Source: Vannielia sp.
GTDB taxonomy: Bacteria > Pseudomonadota > Alphaproteobacteria > Rhodobacterales > Rhodobacteraceae
NCBI RefSeq assembly: GCF_029212645.1
Contig: NZ_JARGND010000007.1
Span: forward strand, 1-64,000
DNA length: 64,000 nucleotides
Direction of reading: 5' to 3'
The translations under genes and the position numbers were made by a program. This document shows positions 33,647-42,762 of this stretch, in pieces. Position 1 is the stretch's first letter, and each line of letters starts with the position of its first letter. The notes under the pieces are model-generated. The model worked only from the letters and a program-made list of their open reading frames with translations. It did not search any database and was not told the origin of the DNA.

Positions 33647-34570
33647 TCAGCGCCAGTCAAAGAAGCCATCGTCAGCGCGGGCCAAAAGCTCGGCGGCGAG
33701 GTCTTCGCCCATCATACCCCCGTCGGCGATGGGGCCGGAGCGGCTGCCAACCAGCGCCTCGGTGCCATCGGTGCGCAGGATTTCCCCGCGCAGGGTGAGG
33801 GTGCCGCCATCAATCTCGGCCAAGCCGCCGATGGGGGTTTCGCAAGAGCCATCCAGCGCGGCGAGGAAGCTGCGCTCGGCGGCGAGGCGCATGTGGGTTT
33901 CTTCATGGCGCAGCGGCGCGAGCAGGGCTTCGGTTTCGCTGTCACCGATGCGCCGTTCGATGCCGATAGCGCCCTGGGCGACGGCAGGCAGCATATCATC
34001 CGGCGAGATCGGCGTGCGCGGAATTGCCATGGCATCCAGCCGGTTGAGGCCCGCCATGGCAAGGAAGGTGGCATGGGCGATCTTGGCTTGCAGCTTTTTC
34101 ACGCGGGTCTGCACATTGCCCCGAAACTCAACCACCTTGAGATCAGGCCGCTTGTGCAAAAGCTGGGCCTTGCGGCGCAGCGACGAGGTGCCAACGACCG
34201 CGCCATCCGGCAGATCGGCCAGGGTGCCGCCTTCAAACGAGATGAAGGCATCACGCGGGTCTTCACGCGGCAGGTAACAATCAAGCATCAAGCCGTCGGG
34301 CTGGGCAACGGGCATGTCTTTCATCGAGTGCACGGCCACGTCGATACCGCCCTCAATGAGCTGGTCTTCGATCTCCTTGGTGAACAGCCCCTTGCCGCCA
34401 ATCTCGCGCAGCGCCCGGTTTTGCACACGGTCGCCGGTGGTGGTAATCACCACGATTTCGAACTGTTCTTCGAGCATCCCGTGGGCCTTCATCAGGCGCG
34501 CGCGGGTTTCGATGGCTTGGGCAAGGGCGAGCGGAGAGCCGCGGGTGCCGATCTTGAGCGTCTTGGTCAT
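33647..34570 (-). CDS. hemC: Hydroxymethylbilane synthase HemC
   Basis: HemC condenses four porphobilinogens to hydroxymethylbilane in haem synthesis. The 307-aa form starts at ATG 34570 (MTKTLKIGTRGSPLALAQA). The key residues are visible: 'HSMKDMP' with the catalytic Asp region, 'RRKAQLL', 'GNVQTRV', and the dipyrromethane-binding Cys243 in 'DGSCETPIGG'. It is divergent from hemE over a 96-bp gap. Confidence 0.97.
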   Translation of the reverse strand: MTKTLKIGTRGSPLALAQAIETRARLMKAHGMLEEQFEIVVITTTGDRVQNRALREIGGKGLFTKEIEDQLIEGGIDVAVHSMKDMPVAQPDGLMLDCYLPREDPRDAFISFEGGTLADLPDGAVVGTSSLRRKAQLLHKRPDLKVVEFRGNVQTRVKKLQAKIAHATFLAMAGLNRLDAMAIPRTPISPDDMLPAVAQGAIGIERRIGDSETEALLAPLRHEETHMRLAAERSFLAALDGSCETPIGGLAEIDGGTLTLRGEILRTDGTEALVGSRSGPIADGGMMGEDLAAELLARADDGFFDWR

Positions 34571-34666
34571 ACCCGTGGGGATAGCCCGCAGGCACGGGGG
34601 TGACAATGCGACACTTGACTTTAGCTGCCCCGCAAGAGACCAAACCCCGCACCAAGGAGGCAGGTC

Positions 34667-35701
34667 ATGGCGGAAAAGAAAAGCATTCTCAAGGCACTAG
34701 CGGGTGAGGCCCAGGAAGTTCCGCCGATCTGGATGATGCGCCAGGCCGGGCGCTACCTGCCGGAATACCGCGCCACCCGTGCCAAAGCCGGGGATTTCCT
34801 GAGCCTGTGCTACAATTCAGAGTTGGCCGCCGAGGTCACGCTGCAACCTATACGGCGCTATGATTTTGATGCCTCGATCCTGTTTGCCGATATTCTGCTG
34901 CTGCCTCAGGCGCTTGGCGCGGATCTGTGGTTTGTCACCGGGGAGGGGCCGCGGCTTTCCACCATCGAAACCCATAGCGACTTTCAAAAGCTGAAGCACG
35001 CGGGCGATGTGCATGAGCATCTCGCCCCGATCTACGAAACCCTGCGCATTTTAGGCCGCGAGCTGCCCGAAAAGACCACGCTGATCGGCTTTGCCGGGGC
35101 GCCTTGGACGGTGGCAACCTATATGATCGCCGGGCGCGGCACCCCCGACCAAGGGCCAGCGCATAAGCTGATGGTCGAAAATCGCGCGCTGTTTGACGCG
35201 GTGATGGACCTGCTCACCGAGGCGACGGTGGAATACCTGAGCGCCCAGATCGAGGCCGGGGCCGAGGTGGTGAAACTGTTTGATAGCTGGGCTGGGAGCC
35301 TTGAGGGCGATGAATTCACCCGCTACTCGCTTGAGCCGCAACGCAAGATCATTGCCGCGCTCAAGGCGCGCCACCCCAACACGCCGATCATCGCCTTCCC
35401 GCGCGGCGCGGGCGAGCGGTTTGAAGGCTTCGCCAAGGCAACAGGGGCCGATTGCGTAGCGCTGGATGATGGCGTGACCCCGGAATGGGCTGCCAAGCAT
35501 GTGCAAAAAGACGGCTGCGTGCAGGGCAACCTCAAATCATCGCATATGGTGACCGGAGGCGAGGATCTGGTGCGCGAGACGCGCCATATCGTTGAGGCGT
35601 TCAAGGGCGGGCCGCATATCTTCAACCTCGGCCACGGGATCACCCCGGATGCCGATCCCGACAACGTGCAATTGATGATCGACACGGTGCGCGGCGGCTA
35701 A
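34667..35701 (+). CDS. hemE: Uroporphyrinogen decarboxylase HemE
   Basis: HemE removes four acetate carboxyl groups from uroporphyrinogen III. The 344-aa length is standard, with the N-terminal '[14 protein letters not shown]' signature and '[16 protein letters not shown]' second signature, and a C-terminal '[16 protein letters not shown]' block. AAGGAGG lies about 7 bases before the ATG. It is part of a haem cluster (hemC, hemE, hemF) interrupted by an unrelated 171-aa gene. Confidence 0.98.
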   Translation: MAEKKSILKALAGEAQEVPPIWMMRQAGRYLPEYRATRAKAGDFLSLCYNSELAAEVTLQPIRRYDFDASILFADILLLPQALGADLWFVTGEGPRLSTIETHSDFQKLKHAGDVHEHLAPIYETLRILGRELPEKTTLIGFAGAPWTVATYMIAGRGTPDQGPAHKLMVENRALFDAVMDLLTEATVEYLSAQIEAGAEVVKLFDSWAGSLEGDEFTRYSLEPQRKIIAALKARHPNTPIIAFPRGAGERFEGFAKATGADCVALDDGVTPEWAAKHVQKDGCVQGNLKSSHMVTGGEDLVRETRHIVEAFKGGPHIFNLGHGITPDADPDNVQLMIDTVRGG

Positions 35702-35804
35702 GCCCCCGCCCATCCGGGCACGCAACCGCAGGCTGTTTCCGCGCTGCGGCGTGTGAAATAGGCGATTCGGTGGCATAATCAGCGGCATTTCAGGGGGAAA
35801 TCTG

Positions 35805-36320
35805 ATGCCGGATGATGAGATCACAGTGAGTCCGTCAAACCTGTCTGACGCGGCCAACGGAAAAACCGATACAATTGTGGTGACCCACGGCCAACAGGGC
35901 GGGCGTAAGGTGCGCGGGCAAGACCTGCCTGCGGTGTTGCAGCAGGCCGGGGTGAAGAAAGATTGGAAAGGCACGCTGGTGGTGGCCTTTCCAGACGTCT
36001 GCAAAACGCCCTCGCCAGGGGGGCCGGTGCCGATCCCCTACCCTTCGATCTCGACCGAGCCGGCAAACGGCAAGAAGGTGAACCTCAAGGAGGCGATCTA
36101 CCGCGCCGGGTTCAAAAGCGTGACTGTGGCCAGCCTTGGCGACGAGCCGGGTGTGATGGGAGCAAAGGCGCATACCAAGGGGGCGTTCACCGGCTACTCG
36201 TTTGATGTGAAGGCAGAAGGCAAGCACCTGTTGGGCCATGAGTTGACCCATACGGTGCAGCAAAGCCATGCGCCCCATATCGTGCCGTCCCAAACCAAGG
36301 TGATCGTGACCGCGCCCTAA
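35805..36320 (+). CDS. Orphan PAAR-like (DUF4150) protein with HELTH motif
   Basis: This 171-aa protein has a DUF4150/PAAR-like core at about residues 60-138. The characteristic 'PDVCKTPSPGGPVPIPYP' and 'GYSFDVKAEGK' blocks are seen; PAAR-like proteins cap type VI spikes. The C-terminus then departs from the usual ending and carries H145-E-L-T-H149-TVQQ. That is the zinc-site-like motif of DUF4157 proteins linked to contractile injection systems, but without the rest of that domain. There is no signal peptide. No type VI or injection-system gene is nearby; it sits alone between hemE and hemF. Confidence 0.75.
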   Translation: MPDDEITVSPSNLSDAANGKTDTIVVTHGQQGGRKVRGQDLPAVLQQAGVKKDWKGTLVVAFPDVCKTPSPGGPVPIPYPSISTEPANGKKVNLKEAIYRAGFKSVTVASLGDEPGVMGAKAHTKGAFTGYSFDVKAEGKHLLGHELTHTVQQSHAPHIVPSQTKVIVTAP

Positions 36321-36348
36321 GGCGAGGATCGCGCCTGGCCCTGAAGGG

Positions 36349-37230
36349 CTAAACCCATTTTGCCAGCGGCGGCAGGCTCATCAGCACGGCGTTGGCGTCA
36401 TGCCCGGTGGCGAGGCCAAACTTGGTGCCGCGATCGTAGACAAGGTTATATTCGGCGTAGAGGCCCCGGTGGATGAGCTGGGTGTTCTTGTCGGCCTCGC
36501 TCCACTCAGCACCCATGCGCCGCTCGGTCAGGGGCAGGAAGGCGGGGAGGAAGGCGCGGCCAATGTCTTGCGTCAGCGCGAAATCAGCCTCCCAATCGCC
36601 GGAATTGCGATCATCCATGAAGATGCCGCCCACCCCACGGGCGCGTTTGCGGTGGGGGATGTAGAAATACTCGTCGGCCCATGATTTGAGCGCCGGGTAA
36701 AGATCATCGCCATGCGGGTCGAGGTGGCGCTTTTGGGTCGCATGAAAGTGCGCGGTGTCTTCCTCATACTCGATGCAGGGGTTCAGATCGGAGCCGCCGC
36801 CAAACCACCAGGCCGAGGGCGTCCAGAACATGCGGGTGTTCATGTGCACCGCCGGGGCGTGGGGGTTTTGCATATGCGCAACAAGGCTGATGCCAGAGGC
36901 CCAGAAGGCCGGGTTTTCGGCCACGCCGGGCACGCCGCGGGCCGCCATGGCCTTTTGCGCCGCGTCGCCAAGCGTGCCGTGCACGGTGGACACGTTGACG
37001 CCCACCTTCTCGAACACCCGGCCCCCGCGCATGACGCTCATCAGCCCGCCGCCCGCATCGGAGCCATCATCGGAGGCGCGTTTGGTTTCGCTCACCTCGA
37101 AGCGGCCTGCCGGAGCGGGAGCGGTGGTGAGTTTGTCTTCCAGCCCCTCGAAGGCGGCGACGATCTCATCACGCAGGGTGCGAAACCATGCCGAGGCGCG
37201 GGTTTTTTCGGCGTCCATCCTGCTGCTCAT
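36349..37230 (-). CDS. hemF: Oxygen-dependent coproporphyrinogen III oxidase HemF
   Basis: HemF converts coproporphyrinogen III to protoporphyrinogen IX using O2. The 293-aa length is normal. Family blocks include 'GGGLMSVMRGGRVFEKVGVN', 'HMNTRMFWTPSAWWFGGGSDLNP' and 'YAEYNLVYDRGTKFGLATG'. It converges on the 171-aa PAAR-like gene with only 28 bases between. An oxygen-dependent enzyme fits an aerobic marine lifestyle. Confidence 0.97.
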   Translation of the reverse strand: MSSRMDAEKTRASAWFRTLRDEIVAAFEGLEDKLTTAPAPAGRFEVSETKRASDDGSDAGGGLMSVMRGGRVFEKVGVNVSTVHGTLGDAAQKAMAARGVPGVAENPAFWASGISLVAHMQNPHAPAVHMNTRMFWTPSAWWFGGGSDLNPCIEYEEDTAHFHATQKRHLDPHGDDLYPALKSWADEYFYIPHRKRARGVGGIFMDDRNSGDWEADFALTQDIGRAFLPAFLPLTERRMGAEWSEADKNTQLIHRGLYAEYNLVYDRGTKFGLATGHDANAVLMSLPPLAKWV

Positions 37231-37320
37231 CGGGGGCGTCCTTCCTGCAATATCATCGTGATTTGGCGAATCTTGCCGCGCAGCCTATCCTTGCGGTCAA
37301 GCCATTGAAAGGACACCTCC

Positions 37321-37719
37321 ATGCGGCATCTCGCGCTTCTCTTCCTGCTCACGTTCCTGGCGGCTTGTGCCACCCCGCAGGAGGCCTGCATCGCGCGGGT
37401 GACCAAGGACTTGCGCGCGGTGAACGAGCTGATCGCCACCACCGAGGCCAATCTGGCGCGCGGTTACGCGATAGAGCAGGAGGCCTACACAAGCTTTGAA
37501 TCCTACCAATGCAACGTGGAAATCGGCACCAAGGACGGGCCGCGCGTTATTACCAAGTGGTGCCACCGCCCGGCGACGCGCTATCGCGACAAGGCGGTTT
37601 CCATTGATCCGGCGGCAGAGCGGCGCAAGCTGGCCGGGCTGAAGACCAAGCGCACCGAGTTGATTGCCCAGGCCAGGCGTGAGGTTGCAGCCTGCAAGGC
37701 GGCCTACCCCGAGGAGTGA
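37321..37719 (+). CDS. Small predicted lipoprotein
   Basis: This 132-aa protein has a lipobox LAAC (Cys16 after an N-terminal hydrophobic helix), so it is probably anchored in a membrane facing the periplasm. The mature part is helical with four further Cys residues (in EACIA, YQCNV, KWCHR and AACKA), which could form disulfides. I recognise no named family. It lies alone, divergent from hemF, with AAGGACACC before the ATG. Confidence 0.75.
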   Translation: MRHLALLFLLTFLAACATPQEACIARVTKDLRAVNELIATTEANLARGYAIEQEAYTSFESYQCNVEIGTKDGPRVITKWCHRPATRYRDKAVSIDPAAERRKLAGLKTKRTELIAQARREVAACKAAYPEE

Positions 37720-37891
37720 GGCCGGCACAGGCCGCAGGCGGATCACGTGTTGCAGATCGCCGTCAGGGCCGATAGGGCACTCGGCTTACAGATATCGCCC
37801 TGAGCGCGCCCAAGACGCGCCGGGCCAAGCCACCCCCACCCCGCCGGATCGGCCAAAGGCCCAGCCCGCAAGACAGGCCAAAGGATAGCGC

Positions 37892-38668
37892 ATGCTGCTC
37901 TCGATTGATGTTCGGATGACCTACCGGTTTTCGCGGCCCAATACGGTGTTTCTGGCGCTGGAAGCGGCGCAAACCGAGGGGCAGGTGATTGTGGATCAAC
38001 ACATTGATCTTGGCGCGGCACAGGTGGACCGGATCACCGGGGATGGCTATGTGGGTGAGCGGATCTGGGCGCAGGTTCCGGGCTATGAGATGGTGCTTTT
38101 CTACCGCGCCACGGTGGATGTAACCCGCCCGGCGGTGCAGCTTGATGGGCTGGAGGCGATGCCGCTGCACCGGCTGCCCGCAGATGTGGCCCCCTATCTG
38201 CGCCCCTCGCGCTACTGCCAGTCTGACAAGTTCTTCGCCTTTGTGGCCAAACGCTTTGGCGATGTGACGGGCGGGCGCAAGATTGCCGCGATCCGCGACT
38301 GGATCGAAAGCAACCTCACCTATGTGCCGGGCGCTTCGGACGCCGATACCAACGTGCTGGAAACCTTCGCCGGGCGCGAAGGTGTGTGCCGGGATTACGC
38401 GCATCTGTTTTGCACCATGGCGCGCGCCGCCAAGATCCCTGCCCGCATGGTTGCCGCCTACAGCCCCGATGTGTACCCACCCGATTTTCATGCCGTGACG
38501 CAGGTTTGGCTGGATGATGCCTGGCACCTGGTGGACGCCACCGGCATGTGCGCCGCCGACTCGCTGGCAGTGATCGCCGTGGGGCGGGACGCTTATGACA
38601 TTGCCTTCATGGATTCCGAGGTGCCTGCCGAGTTTGTGGCGCAGGGGGTTTCGGTGGTGCGGGTATAG
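37892..38668 (+). CDS. Transglutaminase-like cysteine protease family protein
   Basis: This 258-aa protein has an N-terminal beta domain (about 1-100) and a transglutaminase-like domain (about 110-225). The catalytic triad is plain: Cys166 in 'GREGVCRDYAH', His200 in 'PPDFHAVTQVW' and Asp215 in 'WHLVDATGM'. There is no signal peptide. Members of this family usually act as proteases or amidases in bacteria; the substrate is unknown. A WG-repeat gene follows after 23 bases, possibly in the same transcript. Confidence 0.88.
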   Translation: MLLSIDVRMTYRFSRPNTVFLALEAAQTEGQVIVDQHIDLGAAQVDRITGDGYVGERIWAQVPGYEMVLFYRATVDVTRPAVQLDGLEAMPLHRLPADVAPYLRPSRYCQSDKFFAFVAKRFGDVTGGRKIAAIRDWIESNLTYVPGASDADTNVLETFAGREGVCRDYAHLFCTMARAAKIPARMVAAYSPDVYPPDFHAVTQVWLDDAWHLVDATGMCAADSLAVIAVGRDAYDIAFMDSEVPAEFVAQGVSVVRV

Positions 38669-38691
38669 GGTTGGTTTGAGCGGGAGGCCCC

Positions 38692-39813
38692 TTGCCGCTT
38701 TTTGAGATACTGGAGACAACGTCCAATCGGTGGAGCCCGCGTATGGGCTTTATGGATGGGCTGGGGAACGTGGTGATCGAGCCGCAGTTCCACCAGAACA
38801 GGAGCGTGATGGGGCGCTACTTTTCTGACGCGGGCTATGCGATTGTTGTGCGCCACGGGGAACGCCAGAAGATCGTGATCGACGAGAGCGGCGAGACGGT
38901 TCTTGAAATTCCCGAAGAGTATCAGGTGGGGCCGTTCACGCGCCCGGACGAGAACGGCATTTTTCAGGCGACACGGCTGATAGATGGCGACAATGCCGCC
39001 CTTTGGGAGCTTGTTGGGCGGGACATCATTTTCACCGGTGAAACCCGCTATTACGCAATGCGGCTTGATGGTTCTGTCGCCTTTCGGGCCTATTTCACGA
39101 GCTCCTGCCACGGGCGATATGTGTTTCACGAGGGCTCTCAGTGGAAGGGCAAAAAGGGGCTGATGGACCAGCACGGCGAGATCATCCTGCCCGCGATCTA
39201 CGATCACATCTCCCTTTCACCGACGGACCCTTTTGCGACGGTCGTGCGCGAAGGGCGGGTGAATGTGGTGACCCTTGAGGGCACGCCTGTCTTCAAGCAG
39301 GAATTTGAAGTGCAGGGTGAGGGTATTCAAAGCGCTGTGCAGGACGGTTTCTGGATTGTGCGCAATGCTGCCAAAGACCGCGCCGATGTGTATGACATTG
39401 CCTCCGCCGAAGTGATCGGCACGCTCCCGCTGACCTATTGGTCCCCCTCAATTCCAAAGGCCTGCCCCTCGCTCTCTGGCGGGGTGGCCTCAATCACCCA
39501 TCCCCGGAAAGGCACGGCTTATTACCGCCCCAATGGCAAGCCTGCGATGCCGGGGATTTTGGGGCGGCCTCGTTGGTTTAGCCCCGAGATGCGGACGGGC
39601 TACTTTCATGACGGTCGCGCGAGCTTCAAGCTGGGCGATCTTTGGGGCTATCTGGACCTGTCGGGCAAGCACGCCATAGCGCCGCAATTCGGCTCGGACC
39701 TTCCGTTCAGGGATGGGCTGGCCAAAGTGCGCTATCCGGCTGACGGAAACGCGTGGCACCGTTTTTCCTACGTCGACCGGGATGGCGCGGTGGTTTGGCA
39801 CCAGGAGGAATAG
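38692..39813 (+). CDS. WG-repeat protein
   Basis: This 373-aa protein probably starts at TTG 38692, after GGGAGG; the next in-frame ATG is 38743. It has several copies of the WG-repeat pattern, in which Gly-Phe/Leu-Met/Ile-Asp is followed by a strand and 'I.P.Y/F'. Examples are MGFMDGLGNVVIEPQF, KGLMDQHGEIILPAIYDHI and WGYLDLSGKHAIAPQF. WG repeats form beta-propeller-like scaffolds of uncertain role. No signal peptide is evident. Confidence 0.8.
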   Translation: MPLFEILETTSNRWSPRMGFMDGLGNVVIEPQFHQNRSVMGRYFSDAGYAIVVRHGERQKIVIDESGETVLEIPEEYQVGPFTRPDENGIFQATRLIDGDNAALWELVGRDIIFTGETRYYAMRLDGSVAFRAYFTSSCHGRYVFHEGSQWKGKKGLMDQHGEIILPAIYDHISLSPTDPFATVVREGRVNVVTLEGTPVFKQEFEVQGEGIQSAVQDGFWIVRNAAKDRADVYDIASAEVIGTLPLTYWSPSIPKACPSLSGGVASITHPRKGTAYYRPNGKPAMPGILGRPRWFSPEMRTGYFHDGRASFKLGDLWGYLDLSGKHAIAPQFGSDLPFRDGLAKVRYPADGNAWHRFSYVDRDGAVVWHQEE

Positions 39814-39861
39814 GCTTTGCGCGGTGGGGCAAGGTGTGCCCCACGCGCGGTGGTTCAAGGC

Positions 39862-40857
39862 TTAGAGCAGCCCGGCATCGTGGAAGATGTCACGCAAGGG
39901 GCGTTTGGGGCGCGGGCCGATGTGGCGGATCACTTCGGCGGCGGCTGTCACCCCCATGAGGCCCGAGGTTTCGAGGCTGGCCCCGGTGGCCATTCCATAA
40001 AGGAATCCGGCGGCAAACTGATCGCCCGCGCCGGTGGCATCAACCGGGACAACCGGGGTGACGGGCACTTCCACCTGCTCATCTTCATGGCGCAGCAGCA
40101 CCGATTTGCCGGACCGGGTGCACACCAGCGTGGGGCAGATCATGGCGGCCTCGCCCATGGCGACCTCAAGGCTCTCGGTCTGGTAGAGGGAGAGCCACTC
40201 TTCCTCGTTGCCGATCACGAAATCCATGTCGTTTTCGATCAGGGCGCGGAAGCTGTCACGGTGGCGGTCCACGCAGAAGGGATCAGACAGGGTGATGCCC
40301 GCCTTGCCACCCGCGTGGCGGCAGGCATTGGCGGCGGCGGTGAAGGCGCGTTTGCCTTTGTCCTTGTCGTAAAGGTAGCCCTCAAGGAAGAGGTAGCGGG
40401 TGTTTTCCAACACCGAAACATCCACGTCGTCCTCAGAAAACTCGGCCCCGCAGCCAAGATAAGTGTTCATCGAGCGCTCGCCATCGGGGGAGACAAAGAT
40501 CATCGAGCGGGAGGTGGGCGGCTGGCCGGCGTCATCAACCGGGCCGTTGGGAAAGACGGTGCCTTCAAGCTCCATCTTTTCGGCGTAAAAGCGGCCCAGC
40601 GCATCATCTTTCACCCGGCCAACAAAGGCGGTGTTCAGCCCCAGGGTGCCGATGCCTGCCAGCGTGTTGGCAACAGAGCCGCCGGGAGTTTGCACCCGGT
40701 CGCCCATGGCGGCATAGAGCACTTCGGCGCGCTCGCGCTCGACCAGCTGCATGATGCCCTTGGTGATGCCCATGTTCTCCAGAAAGCTGTCATCGCCATG
40801 GGAAATCACATCAACAATCGCGTTTCCGATGCCGACAACGTCATAATTGGTGGTCAC
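39862..40857 (-). CDS. PfkB-family kinase, adenosine kinase-like
   Basis: This 331-aa sugar/nucleoside kinase has an N-terminal 'YDVVGIGNAIVDVIS' strand, the 'TPGGSVANTLAGIG' PfkB signature 1 region, and the C-terminal catalytic block 'VDATGAGDQFAAGFLYG' with the base Asp. The overall pattern is nearest to alphaproteobacterial adenosine kinase-like proteins; substrate choice cannot be fixed by eye. It overlaps nth by 4 bases. Confidence 0.88.
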   Translation of the reverse strand: MTTNYDVVGIGNAIVDVISHGDDSFLENMGITKGIMQLVERERAEVLYAAMGDRVQTPGGSVANTLAGIGTLGLNTAFVGRVKDDALGRFYAEKMELEGTVFPNGPVDDAGQPPTSRSMIFVSPDGERSMNTYLGCGAEFSEDDVDVSVLENTRYLFLEGYLYDKDKGKRAFTAAANACRHAGGKAGITLSDPFCVDRHRDSFRALIENDMDFVIGNEEEWLSLYQTESLEVAMGEAAMICPTLVCTRSGKSVLLRHEDEQVEVPVTPVVPVDATGAGDQFAAGFLYGMATGASLETSGLMGVTAAAEVIRHIGPRPKRPLRDIFHDAGLL

Positions 40858-41498
40858 AGGGTCTTCTCCTCAAAAAGGCAAATGTCACGGATCAGGCAGG
40901 CGGCGCATTGCGGTTTGCGCGCCTTGCAGGTGTAGCGCCCATGCAGGATGAGCCAATGGTGGGCGTGTTGCTGATACTCGGCCGGGACGCGGTCTTCCAT
41001 GGCGCGCTCAACCGCGTCTACATCCTTGCCGGGCGCAATGCCGGTGCGGTTGCCCACGCGAAAGATATGGGTGTCGACCGCCTGCGTGGGTTGGTGGAAC
41101 CACATGTTCAGCACCACATTGGCGGTTTTGCGGCCCACGCCAGGCAGCGATTGCAGGGCCTCGCGCGATGAGGGCACCTTGCTGTCAAAGCCATCGACCA
41201 GCATTTGCGACAGTTTGATCACGTTTTTGGCCTTTTGGCGGAAGAGGCCGATGGTCTTGATATGCTCGGTCACGCCCTCAAGGCCCAGCGCCAGCATTTT
41301 CTCGGGCGTGTCGGCCACGGCAAAGAGGCCGCGCGTGGCCTTGTTGACCCCGGCATCGGTGGCCTGCGCCGAAAGCGCCACTGCCACCAGAAGCGTGTAG
41401 GCATTGGTATGCTCCAGCTCGCCCTTCGGTTCCGGCTCGGCGGCCTGAAAGCGGGCAAAGCACTCGCAGATTTCTTGATATGTCATGGCGCGGCGCAT
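40854..41498 (-). CDS. nth: Endonuclease III
   Basis: Nth is a base-excision repair glycosylase/AP lyase for oxidised pyrimidines. The 214-aa protein has the helix-hairpin-helix 'LPGVGRKTANVVL' with catalytic Lys124, and Asp142 in 'VDTHIFRV'. The iron-sulfur cluster cysteines are C191, C198, C201 and C207 (C-X6-C-X2-C-X5-C). GGAGG lies 5 bases before the ATG. It overlaps the downstream kinase gene by 4 bases. Confidence 0.97.
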   Translation of the reverse strand: MRRAMTYQEICECFARFQAAEPEPKGELEHTNAYTLLVAVALSAQATDAGVNKATRGLFAVADTPEKMLALGLEGVTEHIKTIGLFRQKAKNVIKLSQMLVDGFDSKVPSSREALQSLPGVGRKTANVVLNMWFHQPTQAVDTHIFRVGNRTGIAPGKDVDAVERAMEDRVPAEYQQHAHHWLILHGRYTCKARKPQCAACLIRDICLFEEKTL

Positions 41499-41685
41499 CG
41501 CCGCCTCCTATGCCAAGCGCGGCGGCGCGGGGCAAGAGCGCAGGTGGGGGCGGCGAGGCAGGATGGCGGCAAGCCTGTGCCGTGGCGGCGGCAAGGTGCG
41601 GGCGCTCGGGGGGGCAAATCCGCATGAACCGGGTCGCATCGCCGCCGCCGCGCCGTTAGCTTATGGAGCAAGAAGGAGGCTCAAG

Positions 41686-42561
41686 ATGTCCCATAACCCG
41701 CCTGTGCCAGACGCGCCCGACAACAGCGAAGACGGCTACCACTACCAGGTGATGCGCCGTGCGCTTGATGTGATCGACGCCGCCGAGGGCCAGTTGACGC
41801 TGGATGGGCTGGCCGGTGAAATGCGCATGTCACCCGCGCATTTCCAGCGGGTGTTTTCGCAATGGGTGGGGGTAAGCCCGAAGCGTTACCAGCAATATCT
41901 GACGCTCGATCACGCCCGCCGCCTGCTGGCCGAGCGGCACACCACGCTGGAAGCCGCCGCCGGGGCGGGGCTTTCGGGCGCGGGGCGGTTGCATGATTTG
42001 TTTATCACCTGGGAGGCGATGTCACCGGGGGAGTATGGCCGGGGCGGCGAGGGGCTGGTGATCAGGTGGGGCTGGTTTAAAAGCCCCTTTGGCCCCGCCC
42101 TTGTGATGGGCACCGAGCGGGGGCTGTGTGGCATAGGCTTTGCCGCCGAAACCGGCGAGGCCGCAACCATGGAAGACCTCACATCGCGCTGGCCCAAGGC
42201 CGATTATGTGGAAGACCCGCAGGCGTTGCGGCCATGGGTGCTTTCGGCCTTCGGGGCGCGGGAGGCGGGCACGCCAACGCCGCTTTACCTGATCGGCGCG
42301 CCCTTCCAGATCAAGGTGTGGGAGGCGTTGTTGGCAATTCCAACGGGCCATGTCACCACCTACGCCGAGATTGCCGAGGCGATCGGCCACCCCAAAGCCT
42401 ACCGCGCCGTGGGCTCTGCCGTGGGGCGCAACCCGGTGTCATGGCTGATCCCCTGTCACCGGGCGCTGCGCAAAGGCGGCGGATTGGGCGGCTATCACTG
42501 GGGTTTGCCGGTGAAACGCGCCCTGCTCGCCTGGGAAGCGGCCCGCAGCGAGGCGGGTTGA
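41686..42561 (+). CDS. AraC-type HTH / O6-methylguanine-DNA methyltransferase fusion (Ada-like)
   Basis: This is a repair protein and probable regulator. The 291-aa form starts at ATG 41686 after AAGGAGG. Residues about 25-118 are an AraC-type HTH ('LTLDGLAGEMRMSPAHFQRVF'). Residues about 205-285 are the methyltransferase, with the acceptor Cys257 in 'LIPCHRAL'. The N-terminal zinc methylphosphotriester domain of E. coli Ada is missing, so the usual activation route (methylation of that domain) cannot operate. It is divergent from nth, another repair gene. Confidence 0.92.
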   Translation: MSHNPPVPDAPDNSEDGYHYQVMRRALDVIDAAEGQLTLDGLAGEMRMSPAHFQRVFSQWVGVSPKRYQQYLTLDHARRLLAERHTTLEAAAGAGLSGAGRLHDLFITWEAMSPGEYGRGGEGLVIRWGWFKSPFGPALVMGTERGLCGIGFAAETGEAATMEDLTSRWPKADYVEDPQALRPWVLSAFGAREAGTPTPLYLIGAPFQIKVWEALLAIPTGHVTTYAEIAEAIGHPKAYRAVGSAVGRNPVSWLIPCHRALRKGGGLGGYHWGLPVKRALLAWEAARSEAG

Positions 42562-42762
42562 GGGCAGTGCACGCCAGTGTGCCGTGAGGGTCTGAAACAT
42601 TCCGCAACCAAATTTGGCAACTTTCCGCGCATCTACCCGCGATAGGGCGGGCGAAACCTTGCCGAAGCGCCTATATAGCCATGGAACCCCGCCCGCACAG
42701 AAGGCGTTGTGGTCAAAAAGAACCCATGGGAAGACCCAAGGCAGACAAGGATAGAAGCAGAT

